From the NCBI RefSeq assembly GCF_017357865.1, contig NZ_CP060096.1, forward strand, positions 1 through 64,000: DNA of 64,000 nt, given 5' to 3'. A program made the translations under genes and the position numbers. Below, piece by piece: positions 38,482 through 52,119 of this stretch. Each line of letters opens with the position of its first letter. Within the stretch, counting starts at the first letter, position 1. The notes beneath the pieces were generated by a model. That model was not told where the DNA came from and made no database searches. It saw only the letters and a program-made list of their open reading frames with translations. Source of the DNA: Aceticella autotrophica. GTDB taxonomy: Bacteria; Bacillota; Thermoanaerobacteria; Thermoanaerobacterales; Thermoanaerobacteraceae.

Positions 38482-38925
38482 ATGTTTAATAAATTTATGC
38501 AGGAAGCTTTAAATGAAGCTGAAAAAAGTTTGCATCTTAGCGAAGTACCTGTTGGTGCTGTCGTTGTTAAAGATGGAATAATAATAGGCAGAGGGCATAA
38601 TCTTAAAGAAACCTCAAATGATGGTACAATGCATGCCGAGATTATTGCGATAAAAAATGCCTGCAGAAATCTCAACAACTGGCGATTAAGTGATTGTGAC
38701 TTGTTTGTGACACTTGAGCCATGTCCTATGTGTGCAGGTGCAATAATTGAAACACGCATAAGAAGGGTGTATATTGGCGCTGAAAATGCAAATTCAGGTG
38801 CAGCAGGTACTGTATATGATATACTTGGCAAAAGAAGTTTAAACTCTACATCAGATATTTATTTTGGTATAATGGAAGAGGAATGTAAAAATCTATTAAA
38901 AAATTTTTTTGAAAAATTAAGGTAA
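38482..38925 (+). CDS. tadA: tRNA-specific adenosine deaminase
   Basis: TadA converts A34 of tRNA-Arg(ACG) to inosine. The 147-residue product has the zinc-deaminase motifs HAEIIAI (about 53) with the catalytic glutamate and PCPMCAGAII (about 83-92) with two zinc cysteines. A longer frame from 38422 runs through the tRNA-Arg gene and is rejected; ATG 38482 gives the family start MFNKFMQEALNEAEKSL. The RBS is weak (GTGATAA). Its substrate tRNA is encoded at 30942. It is followed at once by two tRNA-Ser genes. Confidence 0.96.
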   Translation: MFNKFMQEALNEAEKSLHLSEVPVGAVVVKDGIIIGRGHNLKETSNDGTMHAEIIAIKNACRNLNNWRLSDCDLFVTLEPCPMCAGAIIETRIRRVYIGAENANSGAAGTVYDILGKRSLNSTSDIYFGIMEEECKNLLKNFFEKLR

Positions 38926-38927
38926 AT

Positions 38928-39017
38928 GGAGAGATGGCTGAGGGGTCGAAAGCGCTCGCCTCGAAAGCGAGTGGGCAATTTATTGCCTCGTGAGTTCGAA
39001 TCTCACTCTCTCCGCCA
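38928..39017 (+). tRNA. tRNA-Ser (anticodon CGA)
   Basis: GGAGAGA pairs with TCTCTCC before GCCA. The anticodon loop CTCGAAA gives CGA, with a long variable arm. It starts two bases after the tadA stop codon. Confidence 0.97.
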
Positions 39018-39028
39018 TATAATAATAT

Positions 39029-39120
39029 GGAGAGATGGCTGAGCTGGTCTAAGGCGCACGACTGGAAATCGTGTTACGGTTAATAGCCGTACGAGGGTTC
39101 GAATCCCTCTCTCTCCGCCA
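39029..39120 (+). tRNA. tRNA-Ser (anticodon GGA)
   Basis: GGAGAGA pairs with TCTCTCC before GCCA. The anticodon loop CTGGAAA gives GGA, with a long variable arm. With 28083, 28211 and 38928, it completes four serine isoacceptors in the window. Confidence 0.97.
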
Positions 39121-39207
39121 TTTATAAAGATTTTGTTTTTACTTTAATTAATTATGTATAATTCTTGTAAAATGGGACAAATTAATAAGGAAGATTTTAT
39201 CGAGTTA

Positions 39208-39483
39208 AACGGCCGTACTAGACGGGGAGGTAGCGGTGCCCTGTAACCTGCAATCCGCTATAGCAGGGTTGAAGTCCCGAGCTGAGGTCTGTTTATTGTA
39301 AGGCTGGCATAAATAAGTAGTTATGATGCTTGAGTCCTACGCAACGAAAATTTGTGAATCCCGCCAGGTCTGGAAGGAAGCAACGGTAAGCAAACACTTT
39401 CGTGTGCCGTAGGGGTGCTTAAGTTGAGCCAACTGTTTATGTAACGCTTATGGTAGCATATCGAAGTCGGGTGTACGGCCTTT
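39208..39483 (+). ncRNA. ffs: Signal recognition particle RNA, large Bacillus type
   Basis: This is the long SRP RNA with an Alu domain. GGCCGTAC (39211-39218) pairs with GTACGGCC (39473-39480) at the base. The Alu signature GGGGAGGTAGCGGTGCCCTG follows at the 5' end. The Ffh-binding domain is GGTCTGGAAGGAAGCAAC (about 39367-39384) with its symmetric partner further on. It precedes dnaX as in B. subtilis, except that an HD-GYP gene lies between. The ends are given to within a few bases. Confidence 0.96.
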
Positions 39484-39598
39484 ATTTTATTTATAAAACA
39501 AAGGGCTAAAATTGAAAAATTTAGGATCTTTATACCTCTAAAGTTTTATCGATATTTTCCGATACTATAATTGTAATGTCATCATTTTGGAGGTAATT

Positions 39599-41488
39599 AT
39601 GCATAAGAATTATAGAAAACGATTGTTTATAGTAATATTTGGTATATCTATTATGGTATATTTATTATCATTTTTGCATAATTTTAAGACATTTGGAAAC
39701 AATGTACTGGTATCCTTTTTAATTATTCTCATATCTTTATTTATTTCTATTAAAGAGTCCAAGAATCTATCTAAGCCTATTGAAGGTTTAAATAATATTG
39801 CAAATAAGATAGCTGAAGGAGAATATAATTATAAAATTGATATAAATGATTCTGAAGAATTTATTGAAATATCAAAAGATTTCAATTTGATGGTCCAAGA
39901 ATTGAAAAAAGCACATGATATTTTAAAAAAACGTACAAAGGAATTAATAGATAAAAATAATGAATTACAGGATTTCAATTCGGAATTAGAGGCTTCATAT
40001 GAGCAATTAGAGGCGTTAACAGAGGAACTTGAAAAATCAGAGGCTAAATACAGGACACTTGTGGATAATATGGCAGATATCCTATGGTATGTTGATAAAG
40101 AGTTCAATATAGAGTTTGTTAATTTAAGGGTTTTAAGATACATGAATTTTTTGCCGGAAGAAATGATAGGGGAAAATTTACTGAAATTTGTAGATCAAAA
40201 AGATGCTGATTTATTATGGGATATGATGATGGACAGAATAAATATGGCAGAAATTAACTTTATAGGCAAAGAAGGAAAAAATATTATAACGGAAACAAGA
40301 GCAAGGGTAATAAGAGATGAAAAAGATTATATCATAGGGCTTCAAGGGATTTCAAGAGATATAACGGACTATTATAATGCCAAAAATCAAATATTAGAGC
40401 AAAATAGAGAAATTCTTACAATAGGAGATATAACACAACTTTTATCAACAAATCTAAGTTTATTTGATATACTTAGTAATATTGCAGAAAAAATTGTGCA
40501 TTTGTTCAAATCACCTTTATGTACAATAAGAACATATAATAAAGAGAGCGGCAAACTTGAGTTATATGTAAAAAATGGTGAATTAAAGGACAGACCTATG
40601 CTTAATGAGATTAGTTTAACAGAGGATGATAATACGAGATTATTTATATCAAAGGAAATAGTAATAAAAGGAATTGATAATTTTCCATTTCATGATAGAA
40701 TAAAGTCGGATCTTATAGAAAGGAAGGCTTATTTAATTATTATTGTCCCATTAATATCAAAAAATGATATAATAGGTGTAATGAATATTCTTACATCATC
40801 AAATGTGGGGAAAAACATGAATTTATTGAAGTCGCTTTCTATCAGTTTATCTATAGCTATAGAAAATGCGCGATTATATGACAATTTAAAAAATTGGTAT
40901 ATGAATACAATTCAGGCATTAGCATATGCTGTAGAAGCGAAGGATAAATACACAAAAGGTCATTCTTTGAGGGTATCAAAGTATGGCGCATTAATAGGAA
41001 AGCAAATGGGACTTTCAGATGATATAATTGAGAAAATACGTATTGCAGGAATACTTCATGATATAGGGAAGATAGGAATATCTGACAGTATATTAACAAA
41101 GCCCGGCAAACTTACGGATAAAGAATATAATCTAATAAAAGCGCATCCAAAGATATCAAGAAAAATACTGGAACCTATAGGTTTATCTGAAGAAATAATG
41201 GAGGGCATAGCAAAACATCATGAAAGATTTGATGGGAAAGGATATCCATATGGTCTTGATGACGGCGATATTCCATTAGTAGCAGCAATTTTATGTGTGG
41301 CAGATTCCCTTGATGCAATGACATCAGACAGGTCTTACAGGAAGGGAATTTCCTTAGATGATGCAATAAATGAGCTTTTAAAATATAAAGGGACACAGTT
41401 TAATCCGTCTGTTGTTGATAGTATTGTATCATTATATATGAATAAAAAAGAGGAAATAGAAAAGGTAAAATTAGAGAACAGCTTTTGA
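39599..41488 (+). CDS. Membrane-bound HD-GYP phosphodiesterase with HAMP, PAS and GAF domains
   Basis: HD-GYP proteins hydrolyse cyclic di-GMP or related dinucleotides. The 629-residue protein has two N-terminal membrane helices (about 8-28 and 36-54) with almost no external loop, a HAMP segment (about 55-105), a coiled coil (about 100-145), a PAS domain (about 145-265), a GAF domain (about 285-430) and a C-terminal HD-GYP domain with HDIGKIGISDSILTKPG and HHERFDGKGYPYG. ATG 39599 follows GGAGG; an in-frame TTG at 39587 is part of that RBS. It interrupts the usual SRP RNA-dnaX linkage. Signals sensed by PAS and GAF are unknown. Confidence 0.92.
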   Translation: MHKNYRKRLFIVIFGISIMVYLLSFLHNFKTFGNNVLVSFLIILISLFISIKESKNLSKPIEGLNNIANKIAEGEYNYKIDINDSEEFIEISKDFNLMVQELKKAHDILKKRTKELIDKNNELQDFNSELEASYEQLEALTEELEKSEAKYRTLVDNMADILWYVDKEFNIEFVNLRVLRYMNFLPEEMIGENLLKFVDQKDADLLWDMMMDRINMAEINFIGKEGKNIITETRARVIRDEKDYIIGLQGISRDITDYYNAKNQILEQNREILTIGDITQLLSTNLSLFDILSNIAEKIVHLFKSPLCTIRTYNKESGKLELYVKNGELKDRPMLNEISLTEDDNTRLFISKEIVIKGIDNFPFHDRIKSDLIERKAYLIIIVPLISKNDIIGVMNILTSSNVGKNMNLLKSLSISLSIAIENARLYDNLKNWYMNTIQALAYAVEAKDKYTKGHSLRVSKYGALIGKQMGLSDDIIEKIRIAGILHDIGKIGISDSILTKPGKLTDKEYNLIKAHPKISRKILEPIGLSEEIMEGIAKHHERFDGKGYPYGLDDGDIPLVAAILCVADSLDAMTSDRSYRKGISLDDAINELLKYKGTQFNPSVVDSIVSLYMNKKEEIEKVKLENSF

Positions 41489-41555
41489 TAATCAATTAAA
41501 AGGATATAGAAAAACATCCTTTTCTTTGTTAGAATAAAATAAATGGGGTGTTTTT

Positions 41556-43160
41556 ATGTACCAATCATTATATAGAAGATATAGACCGCAAAGTTTTGAT
41601 GAAGTTATGGGACAGGACCATATTGTTAGAACCTTAAAAAATCAGATTAAAATGGAAAGAGTGGGACATGCATACCTTTTTTGCGGAACGAGGGGTACCG
41701 GCAAGACAAGCATTGCCAAAATTTTTGCAAAAGCAGTGAACTGCCCCAATAATACAAAAGGAGAACCCTGTAATAATTGTGAGATATGCAAACTTATTGA
41801 TAGTAATGGAATAATGGATATTATTGAGATAGATGCAGCATCGAATAACAGTGTTGATGATGTAAGAGAATTAAGGAATACGATAATATATGCACCATCT
41901 ATTGCTAAATATAAGGTATACATCATAGATGAGGTACATATGCTATCAACAAGTGCATTTAACGCCCTTTTAAAGACATTGGAGGAACCGCCGTCACATG
42001 CCATATTTATTTTAGCGACTACCGAGCCAAATAAGATTCCTGTTACAATACTTTCAAGGTGTCAGAGGTTTGACTTCAAGAGGATACCGGAAAAAATAAT
42101 AGCTAAAAATCTTAAAAGAATATGTGAAAGCAGTAATATAAAAATAGAGGATAGGGCTATAACTGCAATCGCTCAATATGGTAATGGTTCTATGAGAGAT
42201 GCCATAAGTATTCTTGAACAGTGTGCGTCATATAGCGATGATATCTTGAAATATGAAGATGTATGTGATATTCTTGGAGCAGTAAATGATGATACAATAT
42301 ACGCCTTTATAAGCAGTATATATGAAAAAAATGCATCAAAAGCAATGAAATACATTGACAATTTAATGCTTTATGGAATAGATATAAGTAATATGTTAAA
42401 ATCAATTACAAGCTTTTTAAGGGATGTACTTCTTTACAAAACCTGTGGTGATAATGCTGAAACTATCCTTGATGAAGAATTAAAAGGAGTCAAACAGAAA
42501 GCGGCTTCTTTTGAATTGGAGTATCTCACAAATATTCTTGATAAATTTATATCTCTTCAGGGAGAAATACGTTATTCCGTTTCACCGAGGATTCTTTTTG
42601 AAGTTACTATCTTGAAGCTTATTAATCCTGAGATATCGACTGATTTATCCGGTATCTTAAATAGGCTTAAAAATGTCGAAAAAGAGATCGAAAAGATTAA
42701 AAATATTAATGATTACAGTGAAATGTCATGTACAAAATTAGAAAAAAGAGAAACAGATTTAATTAAGCATAATAAAAAAATGGAGGAAAAAGCAAAAATT
42801 ATTTCGGCAGAAAATATTGAGGAGAAAGTGGCAGAAAATAATTTAGTATCAAAAGACATAAAGAAAATATGGAATGATGCAATAAATATTGTAAAGAGAG
42901 ATAGACCGCTGTTATATTCTTTTATGAATTATGGGATTCCATATTTAAAAGATGATGAAATTGTGATAAAATATTCTCATAAAGATAAGGTGTATATTGA
43001 TGAACTTAGCAAAATTGAAAATAAAGATTATATTAAAGATGTATTATGTAAAATTACAGGTATGGAACTAAAATTAAAATTTGCCGTGAAAAAAAGTGAA
43101 GAAGAAGAATTGATAGAACAGGTTAGAAATTATTTTGGTGACATAGAAATTAAAGAATAA
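41556..43160 (+). CDS. dnaX: DNA polymerase III gamma/tau subunit
   Basis: DnaX is the clamp-loader ATPase that also organises the replisome. The 534-residue protein has Walker A GTRGTGKTS (about 44-52), a zinc module with cysteines in NCPNNTKGEPCNNCEIC (about 63-79), Walker B IIDEVHMLS (about 124), and the SRC motif LSRCQRFDF (about 166). The tail beyond about 390 is Lys/Glu-rich, as in tau. The RBS GGGGTG is weak to moderate. It heads the dnaX-ybaB-recR group. I see no evident slippery site for a gamma product. Confidence 0.96.
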   Translation: MYQSLYRRYRPQSFDEVMGQDHIVRTLKNQIKMERVGHAYLFCGTRGTGKTSIAKIFAKAVNCPNNTKGEPCNNCEICKLIDSNGIMDIIEIDAASNNSVDDVRELRNTIIYAPSIAKYKVYIIDEVHMLSTSAFNALLKTLEEPPSHAIFILATTEPNKIPVTILSRCQRFDFKRIPEKIIAKNLKRICESSNIKIEDRAITAIAQYGNGSMRDAISILEQCASYSDDILKYEDVCDILGAVNDDTIYAFISSIYEKNASKAMKYIDNLMLYGIDISNMLKSITSFLRDVLLYKTCGDNAETILDEELKGVKQKAASFELEYLTNILDKFISLQGEIRYSVSPRILFEVTILKLINPEISTDLSGILNRLKNVEKEIEKIKNINDYSEMSCTKLEKRETDLIKHNKKMEEKAKIISAENIEEKVAENNLVSKDIKKIWNDAINIVKRDRPLLYSFMNYGIPYLKDDEIVIKYSHKDKVYIDELSKIENKDYIKDVLCKITGMELKLKFAVKKSEEEELIEQVRNYFGDIEIKE

Positions 43161-43232
43161 TAATATTCACTATTTATCCAGAATAAGCATATAAATAAGA
43201 GTAGTTATAAAAAATCATAGGAGGTATAATTA

Positions 43233-43568
43233 ATGGCAAAAGGAGGATTTCCGGGCGGTTTTAACATGAACAATATGATTAAACAGGCCCAACAGATGCA
43301 GGAACAGATGAAGAAAACGCAGGAAGAGTTAGAAAGCAGGACTGTTGAAGAAACTGCAGGTGGAGGTGCTGTAAAGGTTGTTGCAAATGGCAAAAAGGAA
43401 CTTATAAGCATAAAGATTGATCCGACTGTTGTTGATAAAGATGATGTAGAAATGCTTGAGGACCTTGTTTTAGCTGCAGTAAATCAAGCATTAAGAAGTG
43501 CCGAACAGATGATAGCGCAGGAAATGAGTAAAATAACGGGAGGCTTGAATTTACCGGGACTATTTTGA
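43233..43568 (+). CDS. ybaB: YbaB/EbfC family nucleoid-associated protein
   Basis: This 111-residue DNA-binding protein is nearly always found between dnaX and recR. It begins with a Gly/Phe-rich stretch ([20 protein letters not shown]), followed by the long helix [15 protein letters not shown] and the [20 protein letters not shown] strand region typical of the family. It is a dimeric nucleoid protein; its exact role is unclear. RBS AGGAGGT. recR follows after 12 bases. Confidence 0.95.
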   Translation: MAKGGFPGGFNMNNMIKQAQQMQEQMKKTQEELESRTVEETAGGGAVKVVANGKKELISIKIDPTVVDKDDVEMLEDLVLAAVNQALRSAEQMIAQEMSKITGGLNLPGLF

Positions 43569-43580
43569 GGTGATATATAA

Positions 43581-44180
43581 ATGAACTATTATTCGAGGTC
43601 AATTACTAAACTCATTGAAGAATTGTCAAGGCTTCCTGGCATAGGAAGCAAAACTGCACAAAGACTTGCTTTTTTTATCATTAATATGCCGCAGAGTGAT
43701 GTAATAAGTTTAGCCAAGTCTATTATAGAAGCAAAGGAGAATCTCAAGTACTGCAGGATATGTTATAATTTCACAGACAGTGATATATGCAATATATGCA
43801 GGGATAAAACAAGAGATCCTTCATTAATATGTGTGGTATCAGATCCTAAGGATGTTGCTGCCATGGAAAAGACTCGTGAATATCATGGTTTATATCATGT
43901 ACTGCATGGCGTAATATCACCAATGGATGGGATAGGACCTGAGGACATAAAAATAAAAGAACTCCTTGAAAGGCTTAAGAAAAATGAAATAAAAGAGGTT
44001 ATACTTGCTACAAATTTAGATATTGAAGGTGAAGCAACAGCTATGTATATTGCAAAATTAATTAAGCCTCTTGGAGTAAAGGTAACAAGGATAGCATATG
44101 GAGTACCTGTAGGTGGCGACCTCGAATATACTGATGCTGTTACACTTTCAAGGGCATTAGAAGGCAGAAGGGATATGTAA
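43581..44180 (+). CDS. recR: Recombination protein RecR
   Basis: RecR works with RecF and RecO at single-strand gaps. The 199-residue product has a helix-hairpin-helix ([15 protein letters not shown], about 18), a C4 zinc finger [16 protein letters not shown] (about 57-72) and a Toprim domain starting [14 protein letters not shown] (about 82) with [10 protein letters not shown] (about 150). The RBS is TTTTGAGGTG. It ends the dnaX-ybaB-recR operon before a strong terminator. recF, its partner, is at 3413. Confidence 0.97.
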   Translation: MNYYSRSITKLIEELSRLPGIGSKTAQRLAFFIINMPQSDVISLAKSIIEAKENLKYCRICYNFTDSDICNICRDKTRDPSLICVVSDPKDVAAMEKTREYHGLYHVLHGVISPMDGIGPEDIKIKELLERLKKNEIKEVILATNLDIEGEATAMYIAKLIKPLGVKVTRIAYGVPVGGDLEYTDAVTLSRALEGRRDM

Positions 44181-44210
44181 AAACATATATCATAAATAAA
44201 AGATTATTAC

Positions 44211-44256
44211 AAAACATGGTTAAAGTAGAAAAAGTTTTCTCTTTAACCATGTTTTT
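44211..44256 (+). terminator. Terminator after recR
   Basis: AAAACATGGTTAAAG (44211-44225) pairs with CTTTAACCATGTTTT (44241-44255) around a 15-base loop. Confidence 0.88.
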
Positions 44257-44341
44257 AAATTTAATTAGTGAGGCTTCACAAATTTATTATAATGTATATT
44301 CACTCATATTTTTGATAATAATATGGGTGAGGTGGTAACTT

Positions 44342-44605
44342 ATGGGGTTATTATATAACGCTCTAAAAGAACTTTCTTTTACAAAAGAAGTAAAAGATGA
44401 AAATTATTTATTGGTTAATGAAGTCAAAGAAACAATGAGGCAGATTAAAGATGCGGAAATATATTTTCAAAATGTTACTGATCCAGATCTTATAGATCAG
44501 GCTATTTATAATCTTGAATCATTAAAGAAAAAATATATATATTTAATAAAAAAGGCTAAAGAAAATGGTATAAATTTTAATAATTTTGATTCGCTCATAT
44601 CATAA
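44342..44605 (+). CDS. yaaL: YaaL-like protein (DUF2508)
   Basis: This 87-residue, mostly helical protein has the DUF2508 pattern MRQIKDAEIYFQNVTDPDLIDQA (about 31-53) and AIYNLESLKKKYIYLIKKAKE. It lies between recR and bofA exactly as yaaL does in B. subtilis. Its function is not known. The start ATG 44342 follows GGGTGAGGTGG. Confidence 0.88.
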   Translation: MGLLYNALKELSFTKEVKDENYLLVNEVKETMRQIKDAEIYFQNVTDPDLIDQAIYNLESLKKKYIYLIKKAKENGINFNNFDSLIS

Positions 44606-44656
44606 TTTGTCCTCCATTTAATATAATATTTATAGAAGTATTGAGGGGGAATTATT

Positions 44657-44929
44657 ATGAACTTAAGTATTGAATACAATATCATAATAGCATATGTAGT
44701 TGGGCTTTTTTTGCTTTATATTCTTGGATGGCTTCTTGTGGTACCAAGGAAGTTTTTACTGCGTTTGATTTTAAATGGAATTTTTGGTGCCGTAATATTA
44801 AATTTTTTAGATATTGCCGGAAAATCTTTTGGATTGTATGTTGGAATAAACCCTGTAACAGCTTTAATTGCTGGATTTTTAGGAATACCAGGTATTATAC
44901 TTTTAATAATACTTCAATACATAGTCTAA
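44657..44929 (+). CDS. bofA: Pro-sigma-K processing inhibitor BofA family protein
   Basis: BofA is a small membrane protein that holds the SpoIVFB protease inactive in the mother cell until pro-sigma-K should be cleaved. The 90-residue product is almost wholly hydrophobic, with two or three segments (about 8-26, 32-50 and 66-88). The last part, GINPVTALIAGFLGIPGIILLIIL, is the conserved BofA end. The RBS is GAGGGGG. Its presence implies sporulation. The order recR-yaaL-bofA-rrn matches B. subtilis. Confidence 0.93.
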   Translation: MNLSIEYNIIIAYVVGLFLLYILGWLLVVPRKFLLRLILNGIFGAVILNFLDIAGKSFGLYVGINPVTALIAGFLGIPGIILLIILQYIV

Positions 44930-45017
44930 AATACCATAAATACAAAAATACAACAGGATTAAAAAGTTCTATTATTAGAAATAATAGAAATGAAAATAAA
45001 TATAAGGAGGTTATTAT

Positions 45018-45266
45018 ATGACAGTAAAAAGTGACCTTGAAAAAGCAGCAGCTGCTGCACAGTCTGCATTGGGAACTTATGCTCAATTTGCTAGTTCCAC
45101 CGATGACCCCTCTGCAAAGCAGATGTTTCAGCAAATGCAGCAGGACATGCAAAGACATGTAAATATGCTTAACAATAGATTGAATTATGTAAATTCAAAT
45201 AACAAATTAAATCAGCAATCCCAGGCGGCACAGGTACAGCAAAATATATTTTCAAATAAAAAATAG
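45018..45266 (+). CDS. DUF1657 family protein
   Basis: The 82-residue protein starts MTVKSDLEKAAAAAQSALGTY and continues with AQFASSTDDPSAKQMFQQMQ and a MQRHVNMLNNRLNYVNSNN helix, the DUF1657 pattern. The family is widespread in spore formers, often near spoVA genes, and is probably a spore component. No spoVA gene is near here. RBS AAGGAGGT. The C-terminal end is rich in Gln and Asn, somewhat like the protein at 30345. Confidence 0.88.
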   Translation: MTVKSDLEKAAAAAQSALGTYAQFASSTDDPSAKQMFQQMQQDMQRHVNMLNNRLNYVNSNNKLNQQSQAAQVQQNIFSNKK

Positions 45267-45272
45267 GTCAAA

Positions 45273-45300
45273 AAGAGGCATATGTATGCCTCTTAATTTA
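45273..45300 (+). terminator. Terminator after the DUF1657 gene
   Basis: AAGAGGCATA (45273-45282) pairs with TATGCCTCTT (45285-45294), with a weak T tail. Confidence 0.7.
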
Positions 45301-45492
45301 TAAATTAATATAAAAAGGAAAAAGAAAGAGGATAAACAAGCTAAAGCAATATAAAGTGAAATATTAAAGATTATTTAATGCTAAATTAGTTGTAAAAGGT
45401 ATAAATATGTGCTAAAATATTAAACGTAAATATCACAATAAATTTTGAAATAAAATTCTGTAAACAATTATGAGGAAGACAGAAAAAAAGAG

Positions 45493-45521
45493 TTGACAAG
45501 AAAGAAGAGATATGATAATAT
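45493..45521 (+). promoter_or_regulatory. rRNA operon promoter
   Basis: TTGACA (45493-45498), a 17-base spacer and TAATAT (45516-45521), about 90 bases before 16S. The stretch 45301-45490 before it is AT-rich and shows no gene. Confidence 0.85.
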
Positions 45522-45553
45522 AAACAATGTCGCCAAAGAGGCGAGGGAATGGA

Positions 45554-45574
45554 CCTTGAAAATTGAACAGTAAG
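45554..45574 (+). other. 5' arm of the 16S precursor processing stem
   Basis: CCTTGAAAATTGAACAGTAAG here pairs with CTTACTGTTCAATTTTGAGG at 47240-47259 downstream of 16S. It forms the long helix in which RNase III normally releases pre-16S rRNA. Confidence 0.88.
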
Positions 45575-45607
45575 AAAGCCAGTAAAGAAAAAGAATGAGA
45601 AAAAGGA

Positions 45608-50595
<4,988 letters not shown>

Positions 50596-50654
50596 ACAAA
50601 AAGCATTGTGCAGTTATCAAAGTTCATATCTGCAAAGCGAATGAACAAAAGATT

Positions 50655-50763
50655 TCCGGTGGCAATAGCGGAGGTTAAAAACCCGTTCCCATACCGAACA
50701 CGGAAGTGAAGCCCTCCAGCGCCGATGGTACTGCGTAAGCGGGAGAGTAGGACGCTGCCGGAT
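50655..50763 (+). rRNA. rrf: 5S ribosomal RNA
   Basis: TCCGGTGGCAATAGC opens and GCTGCCGGATTT closes the molecule; the conserved CCCATACCGAACACGGAAGT loop is in the middle. It lies 59 bases after 23S and 21 bases before tRNA-Asn. The boundaries are good to a few bases. Confidence 0.96.
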
Positions 50764-50784
50764 TTAAAAATAAAAAAATAATGA

Positions 50785-50859
50785 TCCTCAGTAGCTCAAT
50801 GGTGGAGCAACCGGCTGTTAACCGGTAGGTTGTAGGTTCGAGCCCTACCTGAGGAGCCA
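50785..50859 (+). tRNA. tRNA-Asn (anticodon GUU)
   Basis: TCCTCAG pairs with CTGAGGA before GCCA. The anticodon loop CTGTTAA gives GTT. CCA is encoded; part of the rRNA transcript. Confidence 0.97.
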
Positions 50860-50880
50860 TTTTGTTATATAAATTAATGT

Positions 50881-50955
50881 GCGGATGTGGCTTAGTGGTA
50901 GAGCATCGGCTTCCCAAGCCGAGGATCGCGGGTTCGAATCCCGTCATCCGCTCCA
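50881..50955 (+). tRNA. tRNA-Gly (anticodon CCC)
   Basis: GCGGATG pairs with CATCCGC before TCCA. The anticodon loop TTCCCAA gives CCC. It is the last gene of the rRNA operon. Confidence 0.97.
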
Positions 50956-50967
50956 AAGAAAATTAGG

Positions 50968-50996
50968 GATTTCGTTCTATAGCGGAATCTTTTTTT
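50968..50996 (+). terminator. Terminator of the rRNA operon
   Basis: GATTTCGTT (50968-50976) pairs over nine positions with AGCGGAATC (50981-50989), including G-U pairs, and is followed by seven T residues. Confidence 0.85.
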
Positions 50997-51015
50997 GATA
51001 GTAGGTGAAATAAAA

Positions 51016-51753
51016 ATGTTAAATGGAAAAGTTGCTATTGTAACTGGTGGTTCAGGAGGAATTGGTCAAGCAATATGTATAGAACTTGCAAAACAGGGTG
51101 CTGCGGTTGCAATAATTTATAATAAAAATGTTGAAACTGCTTCAAGACTTAAATATTATATAAAAAATGATATTGGATATGCAGAGATTTTTAAAGCCGA
51201 TGTAAAGATACGAAATGAAATTAATGATATAGTTGAAAAAATATATAAACAATATGGACGTATAGATTTTCTTGTAAATAATGCAGGTATTGCACATATC
51301 AAACCTTTTATGGATATAACAGAGAGTGAATGGGATAATATGATAGATGTTAATCTAAAAAGTGTATTTAATTTTACGCAGAGCGTATTAAAATATATGC
51401 TATCAAAAAAATCCGGTGCTATTGTAAATATTTCATCTATGTGGGGTATTATGGGAGCATCATGTGAAGTACATTATTCAGCTTCAAAAGGTGGTGTTAT
51501 AGCATTTACAAAAGCCTTGGCAAAAGAGCTTGGACCATCAAATATAAGGGTTAATTGTATTGCTCCTGGTATTATTGATACAAATATGAATAAATTTTTA
51601 AACAACGAAGATAAGAAACAGCTTATAAATGATACACCTTTAATGAGATTGGGAAAACCCGAGGATATTGCAAAAGCAGTTTCTTTTTTACTATCTAATA
51701 ATGCATTATTTATAACTGGTCATGTTTTAACGGTGGATGGAGGTTTTGTATAA
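51016..51753 (+). CDS. Short-chain dehydrogenase/reductase, FabG- or YmfI-like
   Basis: The 245-residue protein is a classical SDR: TGGSGGIGQAI (about 10-20) binds NAD(P), NNAGIAH (about 84-90) is the structural motif, and the catalytic residues are S in NISSMWGIMGA (about 135-145) and Y-x-x-x-K in HYSASKGG (about 151). The segment WGIMGASCEV recalls the elongation factor P 5-aminopentanone reductase (YmfI) subgroup; FabG-type ketoacyl reductase is the alternative. ATG 51016 is preferred to the upstream ATA/GTG region because GTAGGTGAAA precedes it. No partner genes are next to it. Confidence 0.85.
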   Translation: MLNGKVAIVTGGSGGIGQAICIELAKQGAAVAIIYNKNVETASRLKYYIKNDIGYAEIFKADVKIRNEINDIVEKIYKQYGRIDFLVNNAGIAHIKPFMDITESEWDNMIDVNLKSVFNFTQSVLKYMLSKKSGAIVNISSMWGIMGASCEVHYSASKGGVIAFTKALAKELGPSNIRVNCIAPGIIDTNMNKFLNNEDKKQLINDTPLMRLGKPEDIAKAVSFLLSNNALFITGHVLTVDGGFV

Positions 51754-51770
51754 AAACACATTTTTAAATA

Positions 51771-51799
51771 TTGACACTGACAATTTATAAGTGTATAAT
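51771..51799 (+). promoter_or_regulatory. Consensus promoter of the hydrogenase operon
   Basis: TTGACA (51771-51776), a 17-base spacer and TATAAT (51794-51799), a perfect vegetative promoter. The leader to the first gene is about 310 bases, long enough to hold a regulatory RNA, but I recognise no riboswitch in it. Confidence 0.88.
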
Positions 51800-52119
51800 T
51801 TTTTATACAATAAGGATTACTGCTGAAATTCTTGTCAATTTTTACTAATAATTATTAAATTCGTTTCTGTTGTCATAATTTTTAAAAAAAAAGAGGGTGA
51901 TGTGTTTAAATATAATTAATGAAAAGGATTAAATTCATCATTGACTCATAATAAAATTCATAATGAAAGATATTATAAACACATAAAGGATATTAAACTT
52001 GATTTTTTCAACATATTTGTGATACTAAAATGCAGGAAAAGAAGAATTATTTATTATAAGGTTAAAAATATAGGTAAAAATAATGTCTAATCAATATTAT
52101 TAAGAAAGGCGTGGGAAAT

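Noticed and set aside
42765-42785. A-rich run in dnaX as a programmed frameshift site
   Set aside because: A seven-A run is present, but no stimulatory hairpin or RBS-like stimulator is evident, and such runs are common in this AT-rich gene.
44728-45021. Overlapping 97-codon frame across bofA
   Set aside because: It runs in another frame of bofA, has no RBS, and has the odd Cys/Phe/Trp-rich composition of a shadow frame.
50675-50956. Minus-strand frame over 5S, tRNA-Asn and tRNA-Gly
   Set aside because: Another tRNA-antisense artefact (RMTGFEPAILGLGSR-type text), entirely covered by RNA genes.
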